The translations under genes and the position numbers were made by a program. This document shows, piece by piece, positions 51,338 through 59,330 of a stretch of 64,000 nt of DNA; positions within the stretch are counted from its first letter, which is position 1; the number at the start of each line of letters is the position of its first letter. Origin of the DNA: Microcella sp. (GTDB lineage Bacteria > Actinomycetota > Actinomycetes > Actinomycetales > Microbacteriaceae); assembly GCF_019739195.1 (NCBI RefSeq), contig NZ_JAHHDS010000003.1, positions 868,001 to 932,000 on the forward strand. The letters run 5' to 3'. The notes under the pieces were generated by a model, which was given only the letters and a program-made list of their open reading frames with translations, was not told the origin of the DNA and ran no database searches.

Positions 51338-51637
51338 ATGAACGAGAACACCAACCCCAGCAATCGCGATGGCGAGCTGTCGGCGGCCGACGAGTCGGTC
51401 GCGCCCGACCCCGACACAGGCACGAGCCACACGGTCCTCGGCGGCATCCTGCTGGCGGTCGGCCTCGCGGGAATCGTCTTCTTCTTCGGTCGACCCAGCC
51501 CGAGCGACGAGGCCGGGGGGTTTGCGATCTGGAACACCGTGATCGTCGTCAGCTCTGCCCTCTGCGCCGGCGTGGGCGCTTACCTGCTCATGAGAGGGAT
51601 CTCGCACCGACGTCGACGGTCGTCACGTCGCGGATGA
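51338..51637 (+). CDS. Small two-helix membrane protein
   Basis: 99 aa: a polar, acidic N-terminus (MNENTNPSNRDGELSAADES), helix 1 VLGGILLAVGLAGIVFFFG, a short GRPSPSDEAGG loop, helix 2 TVIVVSSALCAGVGAYLLM and a basic tail HRRRRSSRRG. I do not recognise the family. Its last 50 bases are antisense to the 3' end of the P450 gene. Start chosen at ATG 51338; no strong ribosome site. Confidence 0.6.
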   Translation: MNENTNPSNRDGELSAADESVAPDPDTGTSHTVLGGILLAVGLAGIVFFFGRPSPSDEAGGFAIWNTVIVVSSALCAGVGAYLLMRGISHRRRRSSRRG

Positions 51638-52850
51638 CCATGCCGCTGCGCGGCTGCGCCGGCAAACGACTCATGCGCACCCCGAGATGTTGCTCGGGCA
51701 CCGTGTAGTCGGTGTCGCGCTCAAGCAATTGAATCGCCTCGTCGAGCAGGGCGACCGTCGCGTCTTCTCCGGGGCACCGATGCCCTTCCGCAACGTCTCC
51801 AGCACCCTGGGGGACGAGCGCGTTCGGGTCGGGTTCGTCACCCATGAAGCGGCCCGGGTCGAAAGAATCGGGTCGCGCCCACACTGACGGGTCGCGGTTC
51901 GTGGCGAAGATGTCGAGCAGCACCCACGCCCCCTCCTCGAACGTGTGGCTCTGCCACTCCAGGGTGCGTGACGCGCGACCGGCGACCGCGGGAAAGAACG
52001 GAGCGAACCGCCGGACTTCTTGAGCGACGGCGCGACTGACCTCGTCGCTCGCCACCACGCGCGGTCGCCACTGCGGTGCATGAGCGAGTGCCCACGCGGC
52101 CCACACGACGAATCGCGCTACGGCGACCGTCGGACGAAGCACGTTGATGAGCTCGACGGCAGCGACGTCGAGGTCGAGTCGCTGACCGTCGGCGTCGACG
52201 AAGTCGGCAATGCGCTCGAGCATCGACTCCGGCGGCGGCGTGACGACCCCTCGCCGTACGTCCGCTATCAGCGCGGCCGCCCATTCCTCAGTCACACGTC
52301 GTCGCGCCAGTGAAGCCCACATGGCCGGCCCCGCTGCGCCCGCGTAGTGAATCATGCTGTTCAACTCGGCCGCGAGGGGCTCAAGGCGCTCGGGAGACAC
52401 CTCGACACCGGCCCATCGGCAGGCAACCCGCGTGAACACCACGGGCAGTTCGTCCATCAGCATGACTTCTGCCTGATCTGACCACTGCACCGCAGCGCGA
52501 CGCCACTCCTCGCGCAAGATCGCTCGCGCGGTCTCGACCGTTGCGGGGTCTGTCAACGGCAAGAACAGGCTCTTGCGGTGGCGGTGCTCGTGCTCGTCGA
52601 GAGACTGCACACTGCCCTCGTCTTGCAGCAGGCGCTTCGTCGTCGGCGGCATCGCCCCGGCTCGTGTGAAGTTGTCGTCGCTGTAGAAGAACCGTGCAGC
52701 GCTCGGCCCCCTCAAAACAGTCGCAGGTCTGAGCGCAACGCGAGTGCGAAACGCGTCAACCCCTAGGCGATCGAAACGTCTCTGGCCGAAACGGTAGCCC
52801 TCGGCCAAGAACGAAATCGTGCTGTCTCCGAAAGTCTGCGACATGGTCAT
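51588..52850 (-). CDS. Cytochrome P450 of the CYP152 (fatty-acid peroxygenase) type
   Basis: 420-aa haem protein. AQEVRRFAPFFPAVAGRA matches the CYP152 signature with an Arg near the haem that binds fatty-acid carboxylate, FEEGAWVLLDIFATNRDPSVWARPDSFDPGRF follows, and GHRCPGEDATVALL holds the haem-thiolate Cys. CYP152 enzymes use H2O2 to hydroxylate or decarboxylate fatty acids without redox partners (established). ATG at 52850 follows TATCGT by seven bases; a GTG at 52859 is an alternative. No ferredoxin or reductase gene adjoins, consistent with peroxygenase use. Confidence 0.88.
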   Translation of the reverse strand: MTMSQTFGDSTISFLAEGYRFGQRRFDRLGVDAFRTRVALRPATVLRGPSAARFFYSDDNFTRAGAMPPTTKRLLQDEGSVQSLDEHEHRHRKSLFLPLTDPATVETARAILREEWRRAAVQWSDQAEVMLMDELPVVFTRVACRWAGVEVSPERLEPLAAELNSMIHYAGAAGPAMWASLARRRVTEEWAAALIADVRRGVVTPPPESMLERIADFVDADGQRLDLDVAAVELINVLRPTVAVARFVVWAAWALAHAPQWRPRVVASDEVSRAVAQEVRRFAPFFPAVAGRASRTLEWQSHTFEEGAWVLLDIFATNRDPSVWARPDSFDPGRFMGDEPDPNALVPQGAGDVAEGHRCPGEDATVALLDEAIQLLERDTDYTVPEQHLGVRMSRLPAQPRSGMVIRDVTTVDVGARSLS

Positions 52851-52913
52851 GCAGGGCACGATAACGTCGCCGTCGCCAGCCTTGCAGGGGGTTGACGAAA
52901 GCGCCCTCGCGAC

Positions 52914-53636
52914 CTATTCGGAGGGGCGAGACGGCGCGAGCATCCAGTCGACGGCAGCCTCGGCGTGCAGCCGCGTTGTCGGGAACAGCGGCACCGCGAC
53001 GTGCTGCTGCTCGACCAGCAGCTCGATCTCGGTGCAGCCGAGCACGATGCCCTGCGAGCCGCGGGCGACAAGCCGCTCGATAATCGCGAGGTACTGCGCC
53101 CGCGAGACATCAGAGACCTCACCCAGCACGAGCTCGTCGTAGATCACGCGGTGCACGACGGCCTGATCGTCGTCGTCGGGCACCAGCACCTCGAGGCCGT
53201 GCGACGCTATGCGCTCTCGCATGAAGGGCTGCTGCATGGTGAAGCGGGTTCCGAGCATCCCGACCCGATCGAGACCCTCATCGCGCACCGCACGCGCCGT
53301 CACATCGCCCAGATGAATCAGCGGGATGCTCACCGCGGCCTCCATCGCCGGCACGACCAGGTGCATGGTGTTGGTGCAGAGCACGATCGCTTCAGCGCCC
53401 GCCGCCTCAAGAGCCTGCGCCTCGCGGGCGAGAAGCTCACCGGCGCGCTCCCACTCCCCCGCCGACTGCAGCCGCTCGATGTCGGCGAAGTCGACCGAGA
53501 CCATCACGAGGTCGGCCGAGTGCACGCCGCCGAGCCGCTCGGCGACGAGCTCGTTGAGCAGCGAATAGTAGAGCGCCGAGCTCTGCCAGCTCATGCCGCC
53601 GAGCAGGCCGATGCGGCGCTGACGCAGCTCAGCCAC
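52914..53636 (-). CDS. Aspartate/glutamate racemase family protein
   Basis: 240-aa racemase. RIGLLGGMSWQSSALYYSLLNELVAERLGG is the YgeA/RacX-type N-terminus; the two catalytic cysteines are in IVLCTNTMHLV and IVLGCTEIELLV. GTG at 53636 preferred (GAGG eight bases before) over TTG at 53645; the start overlaps the DUF389 gene stop. Substrate could be Asp, Glu or another amino acid (broad-specificity amino-acid racemase). Confidence 0.9.
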   Translation of the reverse strand: MAELRQRRIGLLGGMSWQSSALYYSLLNELVAERLGGVHSADLVMVSVDFADIERLQSAGEWERAGELLAREAQALEAAGAEAIVLCTNTMHLVVPAMEAAVSIPLIHLGDVTARAVRDEGLDRVGMLGTRFTMQQPFMRERIASHGLEVLVPDDDDQAVVHRVIYDELVLGEVSDVSRAQYLAIIERLVARGSQGIVLGCTEIELLVEQQHVAVPLFPTTRLHAEAAVDWMLAPSRPSE

Positions 53637-54612
53637 CGAGCTCAACCTCGTAGACGGGAATGAGCACGACAGTGACCAGATCGGCGTCGACTCCGCGCGC
53701 GACGAGCAGCGCCTCGAGGTCGTTGGTGTCGGGCAACGGCAACGGGCCCTCTGCTGTCACGGTGACTTCGGTGCCCGTGAAATCGATGCCTTCCAGCCTC
53801 CACTCGGTGTTGGCGAGCCACGCGTCGACTTCTTGGTGCACAGCGGCCTCGATGATCGCCTTCGAGCCGATCTGCACGCTCGTGAGCGTCAGGGGCAGAC
53901 CGATGATGACCAGCATGACGGCGAGCAGGGCAACGGGTTTGCGTAGGCTCGCGCGGTGCGTGCCCTCGGTCGCGCCGATGGCGGCGAGCTTGTTGACGCC
54001 GTAAATCGACATCACGACGATGCCCGTGGCGATGATCGCGACGACGTTCGTGACGAACAGCAGCAGAGCACCGAGTGCTTCGCCGACGGCACCCGATTCG
54101 AGCGTGAGGCCCACCACCGTGAGCGGCGGCACGAGCGAGATGGCGATGGCCACGCCGGGCAGAGTGTCAGAGATGTCGCGCCGCACGAGTGCGACCGAGC
54201 CGACGACCCCTGTGCCGAGGGCGGCGAGCAGGTCGATGAGCCGAGGACTCACGCGACCGGCAACCTGCGAGTTCGTCGCCGCCACGACGTCGCCGGCGAC
54301 GAGTAGCCCGATGACGAAGCCGATCGCGATCGCCACAGCGGCCCCGGCCACGACCAGCAGCAGTGAGCGCACGAGGTTGCGACGGTCGCCGAGCACCGTC
54401 GCGAGCATGGTGCCCTGAATGGGCCCGAGCAAGGGCGCGACGATCATCGCGCCAATCACAGCGGCCGTCGAGTCGGCCACGACTCCTGCCGACGCGATGA
54501 TCGCCGAGAGCACGAGCAGCATCCAGAACCGGCTGTACCGGGCGGGTGCCTCGGCGCCGTCGAAGAACACCGACTCGCGCATCTGTGTCGGCGTGGCGAA
54601 GCGTGACTCCAT
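53629..54612 (-). CDS. DUF389 integral membrane protein
   Basis: 327 aa. RYSRFWMLLVLSAIIASAGVVADSTAAVIGAMIVAPLLGPIQG (about 25-67) is the DUF389 signature, with six or more helices and a soluble C-terminal ferredoxin-like part (EVDAWLANTEWRLEGIDFTGTEVTVTAEG). Function unknown. Upstream of the racemase, with an overlapping junction. Confidence 0.88.
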   Translation of the reverse strand: MESRFATPTQMRESVFFDGAEAPARYSRFWMLLVLSAIIASAGVVADSTAAVIGAMIVAPLLGPIQGTMLATVLGDRRNLVRSLLLVVAGAAVAIAIGFVIGLLVAGDVVAATNSQVAGRVSPRLIDLLAALGTGVVGSVALVRRDISDTLPGVAIAISLVPPLTVVGLTLESGAVGEALGALLLFVTNVVAIIATGIVVMSIYGVNKLAAIGATEGTHRASLRKPVALLAVMLVIIGLPLTLTSVQIGSKAIIEAAVHQEVDAWLANTEWRLEGIDFTGTEVTVTAEGPLPLPDTNDLEALLVARGVDADLVTVVLIPVYEVELGG

Positions 54613-54663
54613 GCGCTGAATCTAGCCCTCGGCGGGCCGTCGCGCGCCCTCTAGAGTGAAGGC

Positions 54664-54963
54664 ATGATTCGCCACATCGTGCTCTTCAGACTCGCCGCCG
54701 ATGACGAGGCGCAGCGCCGCGACGACGCTCACGGCATCGCCGAGCGGCTCGAAGCCCTTGAGACGCAGATTGCGGGCATCCAGAGCATTCGGGTCGACCG
54801 CGATCTCGGTCTCGTCGACGGCCACTGGGATGTCGCTCTCGTCTCAGAGCACGACGACAACGCGGCCCTCGAGGCCTACCAGGTGCACCCCGCGCACAAG
54901 GAAGCCGCGGCCTTCATCGCGAGCGTCATCAGCGACCGCGCCGTGGTCGACTACTCGCTCTAG
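54664..54963 (+). CDS. Dabb (stress-responsive A/B barrel) protein
   Basis: 99-aa single-domain protein: MIRHIVLFRL, LEALETQIAGIQSIRVDRDLG, WDVALVSEHDDNAALEAYQVHPAHKEAAAFI and AVVDYSL follow the Dabb pattern. Dimeric barrel, role uncertain. TAGAGT ends six bases before the ATG. Ten bp before the next gene. Confidence 0.9.
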   Translation: MIRHIVLFRLAADDEAQRRDDAHGIAERLEALETQIAGIQSIRVDRDLGLVDGHWDVALVSEHDDNAALEAYQVHPAHKEAAAFIASVISDRAVVDYSL

Positions 54964-54973
54964 AGGTCGTGCA

Positions 54974-55534
54974 GTGTCTGCCGACGAGCCAGCGACGGTG
55001 TCGACGCCCCGCATGCCCGCGTGGATGATCGCGCGGCCGGGCGAGCAGCTCAGCATCGAACGGCTACGCGTGCGCCTCGCGGCCTACGTCTACGGCAACA
55101 TCCTGGTGCTCACGGCCATTGTCATCGCCACCGGCAAGTCGATCGTCGGCGGCGAGGCTGCTCTGCTCGTCACGGTGACAGCACTCACGACCTACAGCGC
55201 GCACATTCTGGCCCACGACGTGGGCCAGCAGCTCGGGCGCAGGCGCGGAGAGCACCGGCCGCACATGGCCCACGAGATTCGCGATGCCCTGCCGATTCTC
55301 GTGTCGGGCGTCGTGCCCGCAGCGATCCTCTTCATTGCCACCTTTGACATCGTTCCGACGCAACTCGCGCAGTTGATCGCCGCGGTGTGGGTGGTTGGGC
55401 GACTGGCCCTCATTGGGTTCATCGTCGAGCGGATGAGCGGCCGTCAGCCGACCTGGCGCACGCTCTCAGGCGGCCTGGCGCTGGCTTTGCTGAGCGCCAT
55501 CGTCGTGGTGCTCAAAGTGCTCTTCGCGCACTGA
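54974..55534 (+). CDS. Membrane protein of unknown function
   Basis: 186 aa with about five helices: LAAYVYGNILVLTAIVIATGK, EAALLVTVTALTTYSAHILAHDVG, ALPILVSGVVPAAILFIATF, LIAAVWVVGRLALIGFIVERMSG and LSGGLALALLSAIVVVLKVLF. A conserved-looking His/Asp motif, YSAHILAHDVGQQLG, lies between helices 2 and 3. GTG start with AGGT seven bases upstream. I recognise no family beyond similarity to uncharacterised actinobacterial membrane proteins. Confidence 0.75.
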   Translation: MSADEPATVSTPRMPAWMIARPGEQLSIERLRVRLAAYVYGNILVLTAIVIATGKSIVGGEAALLVTVTALTTYSAHILAHDVGQQLGRRRGEHRPHMAHEIRDALPILVSGVVPAAILFIATFDIVPTQLAQLIAAVWVVGRLALIGFIVERMSGRQPTWRTLSGGLALALLSAIVVVLKVLFAH

Positions 55535-55546
55535 GCGCGGCCAGGC

Positions 55547-56245
55547 TCAACAGCAGTCGTCTGTGCCCGCGTCGCCCGGTTCACCGCGCGACTCTATCAG
55601 CTCGCCGATGGGCCTGGCGCAGGTGTCGCCATTCCAGGCCTCGACACCTTCGCGAATCGCGAACGCTCCGATGACGAGCGCGGCCACGGCATCGGCCCAG
55701 CCCCACCCGAACAGGGCGTTAGCGACGAGGCCGAGCAGCACCGCGCCTGACAGCAACGAGCAGATGAGGGTCTGCTTCGAGTCGGCGACGACAGTGGCCG
55801 AGCCGAGGGCGCGCCCCGTGCGGCGCTGGATGATCGACACGGCCGGCATGACGACAACGCTGATGCTCGCGAGCGCGATGCCGACCGCGCTGGGCTGGGG
55901 GTCTGCTGACCCTATGAGCGACAGGGTCGAGCTGATGATCGTGTAAGCAGCGAGGGCGAAGAAGGCGAACGCGATGACGCGCAGCGTCGGCTTCTCGTAC
56001 CGTTCGGGGTCAAACCGCGAGAACTGCCAGGCGACCGCCGCGGCCGAGAGCACTTCGACGCCTGAGTCGAGCCCGAAGGCGATGAGCGCCGCCGAGTCGG
56101 CGGCAGCGCCGGCGACGAGCGCGATGATGCCCTCGATGAGGTTGTAGCCGATCGTAAACGCGACGAGCAGGCGAACGCGGCGACGAAGTAGCGCCGTGCG
56201 CTCGGGGTTGGCCGCCGAACCTTCGCGGGTACTGAGGGCGGTCAT
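55547..56245 (-). CDS. Cation-diffusion-facilitator-type metal transporter
   Basis: 232-aa, six helices. AFTIGYNLIEGIIALVAGAAADSAALIAFGLDSGVEVLSAA has the CDF metal-site pattern (D in SAALIAFGLDS), VVADSKQTLICSLLSGAVLLGL in helix 5. It lacks a C-terminal cytoplasmic domain, ending instead GDAGTDDCC. Coupled (4-bp overlap) to the upstream CmtR-like sensor, suggesting export of Cd/Pb/Zn. Both proteins carry a C-terminal DDCC. Confidence 0.85.
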   Translation of the reverse strand: MTALSTREGSAANPERTALLRRRVRLLVAFTIGYNLIEGIIALVAGAAADSAALIAFGLDSGVEVLSAAAVAWQFSRFDPERYEKPTLRVIAFAFFALAAYTIISSTLSLIGSADPQPSAVGIALASISVVVMPAVSIIQRRTGRALGSATVVADSKQTLICSLLSGAVLLGLVANALFGWGWADAVAALVIGAFAIREGVEAWNGDTCARPIGELIESRGEPGDAGTDDCC

Positions 56246-56583
56246 GCCGGCTCGCAGCAATCGTCGATCGCGGTCGGCACGCACTCGGCAGAGTCGTCGA
56301 CGGCGAGCACCACACCTAGTAGGTCACGCAGGGCGTGCGCGAGTCGCGCGTCGGCGATCTCGTAGCGCATGCGACGGCCTTCGGGCTCGGCCACGACGAT
56401 GCCGCAGTCGCGCAGGCAGGCCAGGTGGTTCGACGCGCTCTGCTTGCTGATGTCGAGGTGGTCGACAAGGTCAGCCGGGTAGGCGCTGCCGTCGAGCAGG
56501 CGCAACAGAATGCGCGACCGGGTCGGGTCGGCCAGGGCTCGACCGATGCGCAGGATCGCGTCAAGCTGCATCGTGTCGGTCAT
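56242..56583 (-). CDS. ArsR-family metal sensor (CmtR-like)
   Basis: 113-aa repressor. IGRALADPTRSRILLRLLDGSAYPADLVDHLDISKQSASNHLACLRDCGIVVAEPEGR; the HLACLRDCG motif places two cysteines as in the Cd/Pb sensor CmtR, whose third ligand is C-terminal; here AECVPTAIDDCCEP supplies up to three more. ATG at 56583 preceded by TACTGT six bases away and by a 24-bp perfect palindrome. Regulates the coupled transporter. Confidence 0.9.
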   Translation of the reverse strand: MTDTMQLDAILRIGRALADPTRSRILLRLLDGSAYPADLVDHLDISKQSASNHLACLRDCGIVVAEPEGRRMRYEIADARLAHALRDLLGVVLAVDDSAECVPTAIDDCCEPA

Positions 56584-56589
56584 GGCTTC

Positions 56590-56613
56590 ACAGTACACGC
56601 TGGCGTGTACTGT
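56590..56613. promoter_or_regulatory. Operator of the metal-sensor operon
   Basis: ACAGTACACGC-TG-GCGTGTACTGT is a perfect 24-bp palindrome that includes the -10 box TACTGT of the leaderless sensor gene, starting six bases before its ATG. Confidence 0.75.
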
Positions 56614-56648
56614 GTGGAGCCGCTCGTACTGTCGGCTCGGCAGAACGG

Positions 56649-56837
56649 TCAGACGGCGAGCGCGCTCAAGCCGCCATAGACCGCGTAGGCGGGCCAGACG
56701 ATCGCCTGCAGCAGGCCCACAATGACTCCCCAGAAGCTGCCGTCGCTCTGGCCGATGAAGTAGATCGCCGCGCCGATGTAGGCGAGCAGGCCGAAGAACC
56801 CGAGCGGAGCCGCCTGCTGCACTGCCTTGCCTGCCAT
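56649..56837 (-). CDS. Small two-helix membrane protein
   Basis: 62 aa: MAGKAVQQAAPLGFFGLLAYIGAAIYFIGQSDGSFWGVIVGLLQAIVWPAYAVYGGLSALAV-type layout, i.e. helix about 11-29, a short GQSDGSFW loop, and helix about 37-60. ATG at 56837 has a strong AGGAGG seven bases upstream, so it is very likely translated. Widespread small actinobacterial membrane protein family of unknown role. Confidence 0.8.
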   Translation of the reverse strand: MAGKAVQQAAPLGFFGLLAYIGAAIYFIGQSDGSFWGVIVGLLQAIVWPAYAVYGGLSALAV

Positions 56838-56985
56838 GAGAGCCTCCTGAGGTCGTCGTGCGTGGTCATCGCACAGCGTACGCCTGCCGCGGGTCGCGTG
56901 GAACGCAAGCCCGCGCGGGAGAAGCAAACGGTTGGGCCCCGTAGAATCAAGGTTTGCGCACGAGTCGACACAGCCGGAGGAAACG

Positions 56986-58587
56986 ATGAGCGAACCGCTC
57001 GACGTCGCTCACGAAGCGTCGCGTCGCCGCACCATCGCCGTCATCTCGCACCCCGACGCCGGCAAGTCGACGCTGACCGAGGCCCTGCTGCTGCACGCCC
57101 AGGCGATCGGCACGGCCGGCGCTGTGCACGGCAAGCGCGGGCGCTCGACCACTGTCTCTGACTTCATGCAGATCGAGCAGCAGCGCGGCATCTCGATCAG
57201 TAGCGCATCCATCCAATTCGACTATCGCGACGTCGTCATCAACCTCGTCGACACCCCGGGCCACTCCGACTTCTCTGAAGACACCTACCGCGTGCTGTCG
57301 GCGGTGGATGCGGCGATCATGCTCATCGATGCCGCCAAGGGCCTCGAGGCCCAGACCATGAAGCTCTTCGAGGTGTGCCGACGCTGGAACGTGCCCATCA
57401 TCACAATGGTCAACAAGTGGGATCGCCCGGGCAAGGAAGCGCTCGAGCTCGTCGACGAGATTCGCGAGCGCACCGGCCTGCTGCCGACGCCCATCACGTG
57501 GCCCGTGGGCGACGCCGGCTACTTCGAGGGGCTGCTCGACGTCGAGAGCGGCACGATGCAGCGGTTCGAGCGCTCGAGCGGCGGCGCGACGGTGTCGCAC
57601 TGGACCGAGCTCGAGCCCGATCGCGCCGCAGACGAGCACGGCGCCGCCTGGCACACGGCGCGCGAAGAAGTCGAACTGCTCGCCCTCGACAACCACGTGC
57701 ACGACACCGCGCGCTTTCTGGCTCGCGAGACCACACCCCTGGTTTTTGGCGCCGCCGTGCACAACATCGGTATTCACATGTTGCTCGACCTCGTCGCGGC
57801 CGAGGCTCCCGGTGCCGTGGCGCGCCGCGCGGTCGACGAGACGGCTCGTGCCGTCGACGACGATTTCTCGGGCTATGTCTTCAAGGTGCAGGCCGGCCTC
57901 GACTCGGCGCACCGCGACCGCATCGCGTTCTTGCGGGTGTGCTCGGGCCGCTTCGAACGCGGCATGACCGTGACCAACGCCCGCTCGGGCCGCACTGTCA
58001 CGACGAAGTACGCTCAGCAGCTCTTCGGCAGCGAGCGCGCGACGGTCGAAGAAGCCTGGCCGGGCGACGTCGTCGGGCTCGTCAACGCGACCATGCTGCG
58101 CCCAGGCGACACGGTCTATCTGGGCAACGCCGTGCAGTTTCCTGAGCTGCCGCGCTTTGTACCCGAGCACTTCAGCGTCGTGCGAGCCGCCGACCTCTCG
58201 AAGTACAAGCAGTTTCGCAAGGGTGTCGAGTCGCTCGAGCAAGAGGGCGTGCTGCAGGTGCTGCGGTCAGAGCGACGCGGGGAACAGCATCCGGTACTCG
58301 GCGCTGTCGGCCCCCTGCAGTTCGAGGTCTTCGCCCAGCGCATGGAGCTCGAGTTCTCGTGCCGCGTCATTCTCGAACCCTTGAACTACGAAATGGTCTA
58401 CCTCACCGACGAAGCGTCGGCACCAGCGCTCGACCGACAGCGCGAGTGCGAGATCGCGCGCCGTGGCGACGGTGTCGTACTCGCCCTCGTCTCGACCCCG
58501 TGGCGCGCCCGCTCGATCGCGACGACGAACCCCGAGCTCACGCTGCTCACCGTGACGGGCGAGCCGCTCGTCGGTCGAGCCGCCTAG
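56986..58587 (+). CDS. prfC: Peptide chain release factor 3
   Basis: 533-aa translational GTPase. ISHPDAGKSTLTEALLLHAQ (G1), GRSTTVSDFMQIEQQRGISISSAS (G2), VDTPGHSDFSEDTYRVL (G3), NKWDRPGKE (G4) and the RF3-specific C-terminal domain with GPLQFEVFAQRM. It recycles RF1/RF2 after peptide release. TAGAAT (about 56943) upstream and GGAGG before the ATG at 56986 support normal leadered translation. Confidence 0.95.
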   Translation: MSEPLDVAHEASRRRTIAVISHPDAGKSTLTEALLLHAQAIGTAGAVHGKRGRSTTVSDFMQIEQQRGISISSASIQFDYRDVVINLVDTPGHSDFSEDTYRVLSAVDAAIMLIDAAKGLEAQTMKLFEVCRRWNVPIITMVNKWDRPGKEALELVDEIRERTGLLPTPITWPVGDAGYFEGLLDVESGTMQRFERSSGGATVSHWTELEPDRAADEHGAAWHTAREEVELLALDNHVHDTARFLARETTPLVFGAAVHNIGIHMLLDLVAAEAPGAVARRAVDETARAVDDDFSGYVFKVQAGLDSAHRDRIAFLRVCSGRFERGMTVTNARSGRTVTTKYAQQLFGSERATVEEAWPGDVVGLVNATMLRPGDTVYLGNAVQFPELPRFVPEHFSVVRAADLSKYKQFRKGVESLEQEGVLQVLRSERRGEQHPVLGAVGPLQFEVFAQRMELEFSCRVILEPLNYEMVYLTDEASAPALDRQRECEIARRGDGVVLALVSTPWRARSIATTNPELTLLTVTGEPLVGRAA

Positions 58588-58634
58588 AAGCCCAGTGCGA
58601 CGGCGTCGCGACCAGGCGTCGGCACGCCGAACTG

Positions 58635-59330
58635 CTACTGCGCAGCGTGCCGCCCGCGGCGCGTGAGCCGACCATCATGAAGCTCCAGCATGCGGTCGGC
58701 GAGTGCGGCCACGGCAGGATCGTGAGTCGAGACCAGCGCCGCCACCCCCTCGGTGCGCACGACCGACACAATGAGCTTCATCATCGCTGCGCCCGTGCCG
58801 CTGTCGAGTTGTCCGGTGGGCTCGTCGGCGAGCAGGATCCGCGGCCTGTTCGCGAGTGCGCGCGCGATCCCCACCCGCTGCTGCTGACCTCCAGAAAGCT
58901 CATAGGGCCGCTGCTCGCTGTGTGCACCGAGCCCGACGCGATCGAGCAGGTCGACCACCCGAGAGTCCCGCTCGACAGCGGGGGTGCGCAGCACGCGCAG
59001 GGGAATCTCGACGTTCTCTGCCGCCGAGAGCACGGGGATGAGCCCGAAGCTCTGAAAGACGTAGCCGATGTGGCGGGCGCGCACGTCGGCGGCTTCTCGT
59101 TCACTGAGCGAGTCGAGCGCGGTGCCGTCGATGACCACTCTTCCGGCGGTCGGAGCATCGAGCCCACCGAGCAGCGTGAGCAGCGTCGTCTTTCCCGAAC
59201 CGGAAGGGCCCCGCAGCACCACGAGCTCGCCTTCGTCAAGACTCAGGTCGACGCTGTCGAGGGCCGTCACGGCCCGGTCACCCGTGCCGAAGACACGGGT
59301 CAGGCCCTCGGTGCGCAGCACGGCCGTCAT
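58635..59330 (-). CDS. ABC transporter ATP-binding protein (MacB/LolD-like)
   Basis: 231-aa ATPase: VVLRGPSGSGKTTLL Walker A, LSGGQQQRVGIARALANRP signature, ILLADEPTGQLD Walker B, VSTHDPAVA H-loop. The HIGYVFQSFGLIP Q-loop and GTALDSLSEREAADVRARH are typical of the LolD/MacB subfamily. Last gene of the four-gene operon, overlapping the preceding ATPase. Confidence 0.94.
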   Translation of the reverse strand: MTAVLRTEGLTRVFGTGDRAVTALDSVDLSLDEGELVVLRGPSGSGKTTLLTLLGGLDAPTAGRVVIDGTALDSLSEREAADVRARHIGYVFQSFGLIPVLSAAENVEIPLRVLRTPAVERDSRVVDLLDRVGLGAHSEQRPYELSGGQQQRVGIARALANRPRILLADEPTGQLDSGTGAAMMKLIVSVVRTEGVAALVSTHDPAVAALADRMLELHDGRLTRRGRHAAQ

